Below, in pieces: positions 1 through 11,116 of a stretch of 64,000 nucleotides of DNA. Under the pieces are notes generated by a model that had not been told where the DNA came from, made no database searches, and worked only from the letters and a program-made list of their open reading frames with translations. Position numbers and translations under genes: made by a program. Each line of letters begins with the position of its first letter. The stretch's first letter is position 1. The DNA is from Batillaria attramentaria. Lineage: Eukaryota > Mollusca > Gastropoda > Batillariidae. The stretch covers positions 482,501 through 546,500 of the forward strand of contig JACVVK020000088.1 in assembly GCA_018292915.2 (NCBI GenBank). Reading direction: 5' to 3'.

Positions 1-1486
1 GATCAAGGAATGAAAAAGTTTGCAGACAAAATTAATGACAGCCCTTCAGGATCTGACGACACGAAAACCCCAAAGGCTGCCGACAATACGACAGCAGACC
101 CAGTCTCATCGGACGACGACGAAGCCCATGACGTCACAAAGCGCTCGACCCAGCCGATTCCTGAACACACAACAGAAGACCCACTTGCCGCTGGAAATAT
201 GTCAAAGTCTTCCGAAGATGTTGCAAACCCCTCGGACAACAGCAGCTCAACTATCGATGGTAGCGAGAATAACGCAGTGACCACGCCCATTCCGAACACG
301 TCACCCCAGCTGAGCAGTGCTGTAGTCCAGGACACGACCACCACGCCATCCAATGTGACCTACCCGCCCAACGCTACAGCTACTACCCAACAGCAACTGA
401 TTCAAAATGGGAACGAAACGTCTCAAAACGGATCTAGTTCAAAGACTTCTTTCAACGAAGAGCTTCTCAATCGTTTCAGGACAGGCACAGGCGAACCTAA
501 CAGCAGCCCAAAATCACAAACATCGACCCCAGTGCCAGCGAGTGAATTCATAAGGAGATTTCACACTCAGATTCTGGACGAGGCAACAAGAAGCAACGAC
601 ACATCTATTACGACGGAACCGAACGCTGCCACTGAGAAAACGACCCAACAGTCTAACCCGTCACAGGATGAAAACTTCACTATGTCAGCTAAAGATTTCA
701 TCAAACGATTTAAGACAGGACTTCTACGCGAAGTAACAGCGAAAAACCGCACACCTTCGGTCAGGACAGGATCAGCAACGGCATTTGGGGTAACTCCCGG
801 AGCAGAAAAGACTTCCTTTGCTCCTGTAGCTAATTCCACTGTTGGTGAAGGGCAGTCGAATGTACCGGTATTTGCTTCGGGAAATACCTATCAACCCACA
901 GACGTACTGAGCACAGAACCTCCGCCTCTATCAACCACCAATGCGTCATCAGAAGAATCCACGACAGACTCGAGTGAGGACGTTGACGATACCACGATGG
1001 CAACAACTCATGGCGTAGCCCCGATCACTAATATTCCACCGACAGTTTCCTTCACAGGATTTAGTCAGCACTTCGGTCCTGGTACCTTTCCACCCAGTGG
1101 CAGACAAACGTGGGCAACAGCTTTTCCAGCAACATCCGGAGGAACAGAGAGAACGACTACTGTGAGTTCGTCAGACATATTTTCAGGAGAGTACACGACT
1201 TCTACAATCCCTGTTGTCACAACTGATTCGTCTTTGGAAGACACATCGGTTGAAAATACTACCAGCACACCGATTTTCAGATCAACAACAGTCGAAAAAC
1301 AGTACGATGAAACAAAGAAAGATAGCACAACTTTTGCACAGCTCCGAGAAATACTGTCGTCCATAAGTACCCCCAGCCCGGACCCCACCTCATCACCGTC
1401 AAACCGCCAGACAATGGGACTGCACCAGTGCGACGAGAGACACCCATTTGTATGTGCTGCGAAACCTGTCAAAAAACTCGCCCCAG
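1..1486 (+). CDS. aGPCR exon 1: Ser/Thr-rich mucin-like segment and end of CTLD1
   Basis: This is an open frame of about 495 codons (frame 1) that continues to the left edge, so the exon start is not visible. About 465 residues are rich in Ser, Thr, Pro, Asn and acidic residues with many N-x-S/T sequons, typical of an extended O- and N-glycosylated stalk. The last residues carry Cys-x7-Cys with a Pro-Phe-Val-Cys ending, the same spacing as the final cysteines of the CTLD in exon 3, so the mucin-like part lies before the C-terminal cysteines of a first CTLD. Three copies of a short Phe/Arg-rich motif lie near 451, 547 and 691. The donor is GTACAT after one base of a codon (phase 1). Confidence 0.82.
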
Positions 1487-2028
1487 GTACATTTTTGTTG
1501 TTGCTTGTTTGTTCAGGATGGGTTGGTTGCATGCATTGTATAAGTATTTTTCATCTCAGTAGCTAACTCATTAGAGTGGAGCCGACTGCAGACAGCGGGA
1601 CGTTTGAAGCTCTTATTACTATTCAATTCACTCGATGGCTTAAGTTGTCAAGGACATATATCTGATCCGAACATTAGAATCCGGCCTCGAAAATTAAACT
1701 CTTTGTGTCTGTCTGTCTGCCCGTCTCTCTCTCTCTCTCCGGCTCTCGCTCACTCTCTCTTATCCAGTTCTATGAACGCAAGGTGCGCGCATGCACTGGC
1801 GCATGCACTCACGCCGGCGCGAGCGCGCGCACACTGACAGAGTACAGACACAGAGCTCGGACACACACATACCTTGAAGTTTGATCTGATCCATGCGAGT
1901 AATGTCGATGGTTGGATGAGACGAGCCGGGCGCTGCCGGACACAAATCACTTTAACTACCCGTACATTTCTTGTAAGAGGCCTGTTAGACGTGATCAGTT
2001 GCGGCGGCTATTGTTTTTGTTATCGCAG

Positions 2029-2226
2029 CTGGGCAGTGTGAAAGAGGATGGCTTGGCCACAGTCTGTTATCGCGATGCTACAAACCTGTGCCTCTGAGGG
2101 CAGAGTATCATGAAGCAAGTCGCCATTGTGAAATGGAGGACGCCAAACTGGCCATCGTTGACAGTCCCTTCTTTGCCAATGTCACAGCGATCCTTGTTGA
2201 CATGATGGACAGACTCAATGGATTTG
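2029..2226 (+). CDS. aGPCR exon 2: N-terminal half of CTLD2
   Basis: The acceptor TATCGCAG ends at 2028 and the donor GTAAGC starts at 2227; both ends are phase 1. The frame reads Cys-Glu-Arg-Gly-Trp, then Arg-Cys-Tyr-Lys, then Tyr-His-Glu-Ala-Ser-Arg-His-Cys and Leu-Ala-Ile-Val-Asp-Ser, the classic start of a C-type lectin domain (first cysteine pair, helix 1, second-cysteine helix). It joins exon 1 through a split Ala codon, placing two CTLDs almost back to back. The second half of the domain is in exon 3. Whether sugar or calcium is bound cannot be told from this half. Confidence 0.88.
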
Positions 2227-2940
2227 GTAAGCAGAATGCACAGACTGATGTACACTTAATCTATTCTATCGCGTTGAGCGTCTGTGTAGAAGTAACTCAA
2301 ACTGAGTGCTACAAAATATCTGTATATCTAATTTACACTAAAGTAAAACTAGAACAGTCATGTTAGAACGCGCGATCGGCAGAGCCGTAGTCTAACATTA
2401 GAAAGAGCAAAACCGACGCTACCTCGCCAAAAAAAAAATAAAAAAAAATGCACCTTAGCACATGAATAAAATAAAAGGACCACAAAGCGGTATTCAGTCA
2501 AATACCGTGGCAGACACCTCCATAGAACATGTGAACGGCAAGCTGGTTTTTGTGTCTTTGGAGGCCGTGCCCACTCGTTGCTCACCACTGAACTTTAATT
2601 TGTCACGTGTAGTTTCCTAGCTACGAACGACGTTTAGCTGCGAACGACTTTTTTCGAACGAATGTTTTTGAACGCATTTTGATAAACAGCTGGCCCACTG
2701 TGACAATAGGTTCACCAGAGCGGATGAAATAACTGATACATAACAAATATGCTCATATGTTGTCCTTTATGTCTTTTAGCGTCTCTCGAAGTATGTGGCA
2801 GTTGTATGCAAAAAAAAAAAAATATATATAACTGAAAGTGTAGCTGACAGTGGGGAAGTAACTCTAAACTGAATCAGTGGGGAATAACTCTAAACTGTTA
2901 TCTGAGCGGTCGTATGTGCTCCGGATTTGCCGGTAGGATT

Positions 2941-2967
2941 TTTCGCTCCCTTGTATAACAAAGGGAG

Positions 2968-3042
<75 letters not shown>

Positions 3043-3922
3043 CGCAGTAAACCTTAACTGACATTGGCATCAGTTTTCTCAAAATCTACAAACAGCAGAG
3101 GCACCAGACTTGGCATGCTGAAAGACAGCCGTAAGACCTTTCAAAACATATCATTTCGAATGACCTTGAGTCGAGGTCACTAAAGCTGTCTGTTTGAAAA
3201 TTTTACATTGGCATTTTTTTTTCAGGATATACAAATACCAGAGGTTTTAAACTTTGCATGATGATGGAGGTTGATAAGAACTTTACAGATATACATGTAT
3301 TCCTTGACTCAAGGTCAAGGTCATTAAAGCTATCTGTTTGGAAATTTTACATTTGCATTTTCTCAGAATCTAGAAAAACCCGAAGCATCAAACTTTGCAT
3401 GATGGTAGTCATTGGCAACACCTTAACTGACATACCTGTATTCAATGACTTTTAATCAAGGTTAAGGCCATGTAAGCTGTTTTGGGGAAATTTAATGTTT
3501 GCATTTTCTCCGAAACAGCAAACAGTAGAGACACCAAACGGTAGGCATGATGATAGATAGCAATGAGATCTATAGCAGGCATACCTTTTTGAATGACCTT
3601 GGGTCAAGGTCAAGGTCATTAAAGCTGTCTTGTTGTGAATTTTAACATGACTGTTTTTGGACCAACTACAAATACTAGAGGCGTCAAACTTGGCATAATG
3701 ATAGACATTGATGAGATCTCATTTGGATGACCTTGACCCAAGGTCAAGACAATACAAACTGTTTGGGGGGAAAATTGTAATATTGCCAGGAACTACGAAC
3801 ACCAGAGACCACTTGGCATGATGATAGATAGTGATAAGAGCTTTACAAACAAACTCTTTTGAATGACCTTGACCCATGTCACAAGGGAGCCATGGAGGCT
3901 TCTGCCTCTCTAGTTTTTGTTG
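2941..3922. repeat. Tandem-core element A (microsatellite plus about 145-bp units)
   Basis: The element opens with CGCTCCCTTGTATAACAAAG, has a long (GT)n tract, then degenerate units each holding 'AAACTTGGCATGATGATAGA' and 'TGACCTTG..CAAGGTCA', and closes with ACAAGGGAGCCATGGAGG and GCTTCTGCCTCTCTAG. The ends are short inverted repeats of each other (CTCCCTTGT / ACAAGGGAG). The same plan is seen in copies B, C and D. The layout recalls molluscan 'pearl'-type tandem-core elements, but the family assignment is my inference. Confidence 0.75.
2969..3041. repeat. (GT)n microsatellite
   Basis: About 36 uninterrupted GT units at the 5' side of tandem-core element A, ending in GCGTGCGCAG. The same position relative to the core is occupied by (GT)n in elements B, C and D. 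Confidence 0.95.
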
Positions 3923-4984
3923 TTGTTGTTTTTGGGTGGGTGTGAGACCTACACTGACCTGCACTCAGAGACTAGCAAACATGAAGGACAACGTATGAGC
4001 ATATTTGTCATATATTATTTCCTCCGATCTCGTGACCCTATTGTAGAAGTGGGCAGGCTGTTTGTCAACAACAACAACAACAACAACAACATTCGTAAAC
4101 TGACGTCGTTCGTAGCTAGGAAACTACACGTGACTAATTACAAATTAAAATTGGTGAGCACGGCCTTTCACGGTGAGCAAAGCAGCTTTCCGTTCACATA
4201 TTCCGGGCATGGAGGTGTCTGTGTTATACTTTGCACAGCATTCTCTAGGCCCGCATGTAGAACTCGAGGTTAATTCAACCCACGGCTATGGGCCTAACCC
4301 AGACTAGGACCGAGAAAACAAAAACAAAATTAACCGGTTATACGGCGTGTGCTAGTCGATTCGAAAATTCAGTGTCGTCCTTGTTACTGTCAGTGGTCGT
4401 AAGAATCTCCAAAGTGGAACTTTTTTAATATTTATACATCACCAAAGATGTCAAATGGGTTAGACGGTCACGGAAGATGCGGTGTAAGCGTAAAAACTGC
4501 CTGTTTTACCGACTCGATGCAATTGCTTCTCGCTAACCCGGGGTTAGCAGACTCATCAGCCCGAAAATGGCCCAGTAGTTTGACCCCCAAGTTTAGCTCG
4601 AAGATAGAGCTAACCTCGACTCGTGCATGAGAAAATTTAACCCTAGAGTTAGTTTAGTTCGAGGTTAGACTTTAGCCCGGGGCTAAAATCCCTAACCTCG
4701 AAATTTACATGCGGGCCCTGGGCTAAAATCCCCAACCTCGACTTTTACATGCGGGCCCTGGTCATTTTTATTTTATGCATATGCCAAGGCGTTTTAAAGC
4801 GAGGCTAGCGTGGGTTCTGTCCTTTCTAACGTCAGGCTGCTCCGATCGGATGTTGTAACATGGTTGCTTAACATGTCAGTTTGGGGCCTCTGCGGGTTCT
4901 TGTAGTTTAAAAAAAAAAAAGAAGCTTGTCAGATAGAGTTAATACTCGAGGTACACGCCATTCAAATCAACGCGACAAGATGGT
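3923..4984. other. Intron 2 stretch without genes
   Basis: Apart from the right inverted arm (to about 4245), a (CAA)n tract at 4068-4091 and the 43-bp tandem repeat at 4680-4763, I see no exon, RNA gene or clear element here. Confidence 0.6.
4680..4763. repeat. Two-unit tandem repeat of about 42 bp
   Basis: Two adjacent units share GGGCTAAAATCC and TTTACATGCGGGCCCTGG. A further related stretch with 'AACCTCGA' and 'TTAGCCC' lies just upstream (4600-4680). No function visible. Confidence 0.8.
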
Positions 4985-4997
4985 TTGCAATAGTAAT

Positions 4998-5062
<65 letters not shown>
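4998..5062. repeat. (CA)n microsatellite
   Basis: About 32 CA units just upstream of tandem-core element B. Confidence 0.95.
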
Positions 5063-5063
<1 letters not shown>

Positions 5064-5083
5064 CAAATTTGGATCGTGTCCAT

Positions 5084-5123
5084 TTTTGGCCACTCGTGTA
5101 ACAAAGTGAATCTATATAATGAA

Positions 5124-5205
<82 letters not shown>

Positions 5206-5782
5206 CGTGCAGTAAACTTTAACATTGGCCTTTTCTCAGAACCTACAAACAGCGGAGGCACCAAACTTGGCATGCCGATAGACAGCCATAAGACCTTTCA
5301 AATCATACCATTTTGAATTACCTTGACTCAAGGTCAGGTCACTAAAGCAGTCTGTTTGGAACATTGACATTGGCATTTTCTAAGAATCAACAGATACCAG
5401 AGGCTTTAAATTCTGCATGATGATAAACATCGATAAGAACTGGCCTCGAATCATGGTCAACGTCATTAAGATGTCTGTTGTGAATTTTCTCATTACCATT
5501 TTTGCTGAAACTGCAAAGACTAGAGCCATCAAACTTGACATAATGATAAACATTGATAAGATCGTTACTGACAGATCTCATTTGAAAGACCGTGACCCAA
5601 GGCCAAGGCCATACAAGCTGTCCTGAGGAAACTGTAATACATGCTTTGCTGTTTTCTCAGGAACTATGAACACCAAAGACAACTTCGCATGGTGATAGAT
5701 CGTGATAAGAGCTATAACATGCTCTTTTGACTGACCTTGACCCATCTCATAAGTGAGTCAAGGAGGCTTCTGCCTCTCTAGT
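5084..5782. repeat. Tandem-core element B
   Basis: The element starts with GGCCACTCGTGTAACAAAGT, carries (GT)n at about 5125-5205, then degenerate units with 'CCAAACTTGGCATG' and 'TACCTTGACTCAAGGTCA', and ends 'CATAAGTGAGTCAAGGAGG' then CTTCTGCCTCTCTAG. It is shorter and more diverged than copies C and D. Confidence 0.72.
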
Positions 5783-5855
5783 TCTTCTTGTGTTTGTTCA
5801 TTTTAAATGCTGCCGTGCTGGTTTTCCATCCCTTGTATTGTATGATGTGCGACAG

Positions 5856-5996
5856 GGGGAAGCGCCTGGGTAGACACGACAACCAACACCGCTACGCCTC
5901 CCGATGGATTATGTGGAGTGGCGGAACCAGATTCGCTCTCGCGGCGATCTTGCACCAGTACCCTGCCTTTCATCTGCCAAAAGCTGGCCCGGAGCG
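5856..5996 (+). CDS. aGPCR exon 3: C-terminal half of CTLD2
   Basis: The acceptor GTGCGACAG ends at 5855 and the donor GTAGGC starts at 5997, phase 1 at both ends. The frame reads Gly-Ser-Ala-Trp-Val-Asp, Asp-Gly-Leu-Cys-Gly-Val, then Cys-x7-Cys ending Leu-Pro-Phe-Ile-Cys, as expected for the long-loop region and last cysteines of a CTLD. The exon is easy to overlook because it is only 47 codons and another frame is open across it. A typical WND triplet is absent. Glu-Pro-Asp appears near the loop, so a calcium-site role is uncertain. Exon 2 could also join exon 4 in frame, so skipping would remove half of the lectin domain without a frameshift. Confidence 0.85.
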
Positions 5997-6917
5997 GTAG
6001 GCCTAGCGCATTTCACATCTTGCGTTACCTGGTTCTCACTTAACTAATTTCAACTCCTGAAAGAAACAATAACCAACAAGGAGGAATGGCCCCATCTAGT
6101 GGGGGAGCCAAGGCGAATAAAACAGGTCGATTGTTTACATCATAGTAGAGACATGCCGTTTGGAATATAAGTACATAACACATCTCTGAACAATATTAGC
6201 GACAGTAACACCTGGACCGCCCCCTCTGGTGGGCGTGGCCGTCTGTTAATTGGGTCGACATGACCCAGAAATTAATTATTACCCTTTTTCATCTTTAACT
6301 TGGCCTAAATGATTATTGTGATGAAATGAACGAAAGAGAAACTTAAAGAACATGACAGGGAACCATCTTATGTTATATTTGGTTCCAAAGTATCAAAATA
6401 TTATGTTGGAGGACTTAATTAAATTGGCCATCATGTTTTACACTTGTAATTAGCAGAAAGGCCATTTATTTTGTAGTCACAGGTATGAATCCGGTCTCAG
6501 AAGCATCCTTACTGTTGAATAAAGCATGTTATATTTGCATTGTTCAAAAGAGATTTAATCTTTTTTGGTATTAATTCCATTATGGAATAATTCAGAAAAA
6601 GTAGGTCAAATGGGCGAATTCAGGACTGAGTCATACCGGCTGCTTGTAATGGTTAATTTCCATCTTACATTGCAAAATGCAAAACTTTTACTGAACATTT
6701 TTAATGCCCTAATGCTGAGCTTAATATTTTCTATATATTAATTAGAAACTTAATTGGGTCACGAGGTCTCACCTTTCAGGTATGATGTCTCATTAGTGAT
6801 GCGTACGACAAGTCCACGAAAATTTCTAAACTGTCCATTCTGTTGTCTCGGTACGAGTCCTTGTAAATATGTTCTACTTGGTGTCACTGTGCAATATCAT
6901 TCTGTTTTGTTGTAACT
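5997..6917. other. Intron 3 stretch without genes
   Basis: AT-rich sequence. The only recognisable item is a lone 'AACAAGGAGGAATGGCCCC' near 6077, which matches one terminus of the T-family elements. No exon or RNA gene seen. Confidence 0.55.
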
Positions 6918-6931
6918 GTCTCCATACTCTC

Positions 6932-7109
6932 GGGGAGCCGGGGTGGACGAATGGTAGAGCGTTTGACATCTAATGCTCGGGTCGTGAGTTCGATCCCGGC
7001 TGGGGCCAAATATTGTGTTGGCTTTTTCATCGTTGCCCCGTCTTTGATATCACCCTATGTGCCGGAAAAGGACGTTAAACCCCTAACCACCACCCCCCCC
7101 CACCACCCC
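6932..7109 (+). mobile_element. tRNA-derived SINE, copy 1, with 14-bp target duplication
   Basis: The head GGGGAGCCGGGGTGGACGAA then TGGTAGAGCG and GAGTTCGATCCC resemble tRNA A and B boxes. The body continues with GGGGCCAAATATTGTG and CCCCGTCTTTGATATCACC and ends near GGACGTTAAACCCCTAA. The flanks GTCTCCATACTCTC at 6918-6931 and 7110-7123 are identical, marking the insertion limits. Five more copies of the family are present in the window. Confidence 0.92.
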
Positions 7110-7189
7110 GTCTCCATACTCTCAAAGGTAACACGTAAGGAAAAACACACACACACAAAAACCGGGGAAAAACGACAGTCATCAAGATG

Positions 7190-9655
7190 AGCCATTTAGT
7201 CCTCCTGCGAACAGTCTCCTCTGCAGGCACACAAGGCAGTACATTGCAGGTTTGCCTTTCTGCAGTTGCATCTTCCCCGGCAACCCTGTTTACACCCACA
7301 TTTAATTAGTTCCTCGCACGATTCGGCGGCTTGTTTGAGTGTCGTCCAGATCAGCGTTCAGGATTTATCAGCCTCCCTCTCCCATCCCCAGTTCGATGGA
7401 CTGGGCAGTTGTGGGTCTTTTTCAAGACTCTGCCCCCACACATAACCAGACTGGAATTCTGCTCTCAGAGCATGCTGTTTCAGTGCTGCTTCCGTTGGAG
7501 GAATGTTCTCCAAAGATTTGCTGTTTCTAGAAAAAAAAATCGCCTGACGAGCTGTGTCCACCTTTGTTAGTGTGCTAGAGCGGTTATACATCAAACAACA
7601 AACCTTTGGATTGTGGCGAAGGTGTCTTCCGTTACCTGCCTGTCCGTCATGGCCAAGAAAGCTCTAGCATCATCAGGGAATGCGTTCCAGGTACTCCACG
7701 CTGTTTTCTTCCCTCTCCCAGCAATAAAAAAAACACAGTGTCACATCCTGTGAAGGCATGGAACGCCAGAAGTGCCCATGCTTTATATGGTCCAAGAAAA
7801 TCAGCAATGTCATGGGCGGCATTGTACCTGAAATTTTTGCCACATCCAAAGGCAATCCACAGTTCCGTTGCTGCCATTCTGTGGAAGTGCGCAATCGCCA
7901 GCACCAGCACATCCGTGTCTGTTGTCCTGATGAGGACCTTGTGCAGACCAGACCGTGCACAGTCAGCTGCATGCAGAGTGACAGGAGTATCTGCTTCCTC
8001 GTCTGAGCAAGGCCGCAAATCATCTTTGGCTTCTGTTGGACAGCACAGAACTTTGTCGCCGATTGTGGTAACAAGTTTTTTCCCCTCTTCATATGACTTC
8101 TCGGCAAGGCTCTTGGCAAGGAACTCAAAGAGTTGGGTTTTGTTGTCATTGTCCCGCAGAAACCCCTTCCAGTTTCCAGGCAATTGGGCCGATGGCACGA
8201 CCATCCTCTTGAAACCACAACCCCGTCTCTCTCTTGCTGATGCTTTGAGACTGTCAGCCTTGTACACATCCCAAACGATGTCCACCCGTGATGCAGTCTC
8301 AAGCTGTCGCCGGATGTACGGCAGGAAAATGAGATCGACATACTGCTGAAAGGTTTTCGCAAGCTTTGGTGACAACATCTAGACGATTGCTGCACCATCC
8401 AGCACTTTGGCATCAACGTCTGGCGAACATATTGAAACAGGGCGAGGACAGCATCATCTAAGACATCTGCTGTGATGTCTGCGGGGTCCTCAACAATCAT
8501 GAAAGCCTTGTCGTCCAAGACCTCTGGAGGAACATCGGGCAGGTCGTGTAGGACTGCAGGACTGTCAGCACCAGGAGCTTCAGAAGACCGAACAGCAGCA
8601 GGCAACGGGCAGCTCTCACTAATTCCACAGCTTGTGAATCCCTAGTGCAGACCTGTTTGATGGCAGACCCCAGATCTTTCTTGAACATTAGCACGACGTT
8701 TTTTTCTTTCGTGGGTGGCGAACAAGTCTGGGATATTTGCAAGGAGTTTTTCACGAAGACGCTGTGAGTGGACTCTCTGTGGAACATAAAGACCATGGGC
8801 ATCCAGGCGGCTGGCATACAGGCGACACAGGTAGAATAGTGGTCTTGTCCGAGGTCCCTGTAGCTTTCTACATAAACAACGAGCTCAGCGAACGCAATCG
8901 CTTGTAAAGATGATGAATCGTATTCTTCAGCAGCCTCTTGGTTGGCTTTTGGTTGTCTCCTGTAATAGGCTGACACTAGTGACAGACACTTCAAATGGTA
9001 ATTAGCATCCCCCGATACCATGTTTACATTGGCAAGCTTCTGGAGCACCTCGGCGTCATTGATATGAACTGCTGTATAATGAACTTTGTAATGCACTTCT
9101 AATGTCCATGCCTCATGGGTCCCCTTTGAACCTGGTCGTTTATTACAGAAAAAAACAAAACACAGCCGCCTGCCGGGATTTGGTTGTGCTGCCTGCTGGT
9201 GCTTCTTCACTTTCACTATCCTCTAGTGCAGTCGAGGACGTACCCGTTGCTCTCCTAGTTTTTACTGGGCTTGCAGAGGGACTTTTTCGCTCCAAAATGG
9301 TGGTGTTCACCTTTGCGTAGCATGATTTGTGCCATGACGCAGATTTCAGACAAAATGTTTACTCAAACCCATTCCCGTCATCAAGACGGCATAGGCTTAC
9401 ATCAACAGGATTGAAGCCCATTTCTTGAAATTGTTTGAGGTTTTCAGCAACGTACTCACTCGTCATTGCCTTGTTTACTGAAACCTTCAATAGAAACGGA
9501 CGCCTTAGGTTTCGCGCACTTGACCGGTATGGGTTTCCATACTTTTTGGGAAATTCCGCTGGCGTGCCCCGGTGTCGTAGACTATTTCGGTTCCCGACAC
9601 AAAAGAACGCAAAGTGGTTAACGATGCAAAATTGAGATTGTAACTTGATATACAT
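7190..9655 (-). pseudogene. Transposon-associated protein with DTDV motif and Cys-rich tail, frameshifted
   Basis: Reading the minus strand there are several open pieces that belong together. Near 9100-9220 a piece has Cys-Asn-Lys-Arg-Pro and later Asp-Ala-Asn-Tyr-His-Leu-Lys-Cys-Leu; 7750-8380 has Thr-Asp-Thr-Asp-Val-Leu-Val-Leu-Ala and Phe-His-Ala-Phe-Thr-Gly-Cys-Asp-Thr; 7330-7600 has Trp-Gly-Gln-Ser-Leu-Glu-Lys-Asp-Pro and Pro-Ser-Asn-Trp-Gly-Trp-Glu; 7190-7320 ends in a cysteine cluster (Cys-Gly-Cys-Lys-Gln-Gly-Cys). The order fits a multi-copy protein family I associate with invertebrate genomes and mobile DNA; the Asp-Thr-Asp block resembles PIN-like nuclease folds. Several frameshifts break it. 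I do not know its formal name. Confidence 0.65.
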
Positions 9656-10489
9656 GAGATCAATGAAAGTACTTCAAAGTAGTATATTTTTTTTTCCTTC
9701 CCGAACAGTAAACAGTTCAGTATTTGACACTGATTTCATTGCACTGAGACAAATGTCGTTTCATCACTAGATTTCAACAAACAAAAGCCGCATTCGCCAC
9801 TGATACAATAAAACCATTCACGAGAAACACGCAATAAACAATGAAATCAAAATGCACTGACTTACCAACTGCACATCATTGATAGATCTAGCCGCAAGAA
9901 CTTGCTTTGGAACACTACCAATATTCTTTGTCAGCTTCACAATCTCACTGACAACGCGGCTTGTCTTCACGGTTCACTTCGCTCCAACAGAAATAAATGT
10001 TCTCCAAAAATTGCAAACATTCAGACTAAAAATAGGTAAAGTAACGGTCCGTTCCACACTCATTGCACCCACTCGAACTCTGGGACCGGTGTAGTATAAC
10101 TAAATCCGCCCACTCAAAACGACACAGTATCAAGCGTTGTTGAAAAGTATAACTGAAACTAAAAACTTCATTCAATCGACAGACTTGAAGACAGTGGGTT
10201 GTAGGTTTTTATTCCACAATTAACCACATGGAAAATAACTTTGTATAACAGAAAAACCATCGCGATGCTATCACAAATAGGGTATTTCCTGTGGCGGGCA
10301 TGCAATCTGCCCTTTCACCGGTTCGGCCAGTGACACCAGATTTGAAACAAGGTCGCCACTGCGCGCGCTTTCCTATGAAAGCACGATTGTGCCAGAGTTA
10401 GGTGAATTGGCACGTTTAATCGATCACTGATCGGCTCAAAATGGCCTGAGAAAGTGTTACTGTCGCTTTTATTAATCCTTGAATGTAGC
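9656..10489. other. Intron 3 stretch without recognised features
   Basis: No exon, RNA gene or repeat family shared with the rest of the window was recognised. It may be flanking sequence of the pseudogene element at 7190-9655. Confidence 0.5.
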
Positions 10490-11116
10490 TTTATTAGTGG
10501 ACTAAGTGACATATTTCTACTCTTTAGCGAACAATCATTAGTCTTGGATCCTCCACTAAGAGATCACATCACCCCACACCTCCACACTTTGCACTGGCTC
10601 CCCATTGAGGCTCGCATTAAGTACAAGATCGCTTGCATGTGCTACCGTGCCATTAGTCAGTCAGGACCTTCTTATCTCTCTGAGTTAGTTAACATCTACG
10701 TACCAACAAGAACACTTCGCTCATCATCGGACACTCTCACACTCTGCAAACCACGTGTCTTCACTAAAACCTTTGGAGAAAGGTCTTTCTTTTCTGCAGC
10801 ACCGACTATTTGGAATTCTCTTCCTTTGTCTGTCCGCTCAGCAAGCACTGACTCGGCCTTCCGCTCTGCTTTAAAAACCTATCTCTTTAATGAATTCTTT
10901 CACTGAACTGGTGTGTGTGTGGGGGGGGGGGGACCCTGAGCATCGTGACCATGGACCTGATTGTAGTGTTTGATACTTTGTGTGTTTTGTGAGGGTGTAC
11001 TACTTGTTTGTATGTGATTGCATTGTTCTGTTTTTCTTTTCTTGTAAAGCGCTGTGAGCTCTTTGTGAGATAGAGCGCTATATAAATATCAATTATTATT
11101 ATTATTATTATTATTA
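10490..11116 (+). pseudogene. 5'-truncated LINE (L2/CR1-like) C-terminus and 3' tail
   Basis: An open frame to 10906 reads His-Trp-Leu-Pro-Ile-Glu-Ala-Arg-Ile-Lys-Tyr-Lys-Ile, Tyr-Val-Pro-Thr-Arg-Thr-Leu-Arg-Ser-Ser, Ala-Ala-Pro-Thr-Ile-Trp-Asn-Ser-Leu-Pro and Leu-Lys-Thr-Tyr-Leu-Phe, the usual C-terminal region of L2/CR1-type LINE reverse transcriptases. The 3' untranslated part ends GAGCGCTATATAAATATC followed by (ATT)n, a typical tail. No RT catalytic core remains, so it is a dead 5'-truncated copy. Confidence 0.85.

Larger units (their letters stand above)
2500..4245. repeat. Segment with long imperfect inverted ends
   Basis: The stretch 2500-2650 reappears inverted at about 4090-4245 with small gaps; shared pieces include CACGTGTAGTTTCCTAGC, the following CTACGAACGACG, and CAGACACCTCCAT. 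The inverted ends enclose the tandem-core element at 2941-3922. No coding capacity is seen. It may be a nonautonomous foldback-type element that received the tandem-core element, or one composite element. Confidence 0.6.

Noticed and set aside
3093..3900. CRISPR-like array
   Set aside because: Units are degenerate, contiguous and without unique spacers; the window is eukaryotic.
4926..5222. Poly-Thr-His and poly-Cys-Val open frames over microsatellites (also at 2864, 15864, 37075, 40674, 43088, 63209)
   Set aside because: These are (CA)n and (GT)n tracts with no coding features.
5788..6000. Open frame starting 5788 as a separate small gene
   Set aside because: The CTLD signature is in a different frame, with correct acceptor, donor and phase; this frame is a shadow of exon 3.
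6932..7010. Functional tRNA gene
   Set aside because: The A/B-box head is always followed by the same SINE body and occurs in six copies with target duplications, and no proper cloverleaf is visible.
7606..8349. Plus-strand 247-codon open frame
   Set aside because: It is the opposite-strand shadow of the DTDV-type pseudogene, whose minus-strand pieces carry the recognisable motifs.
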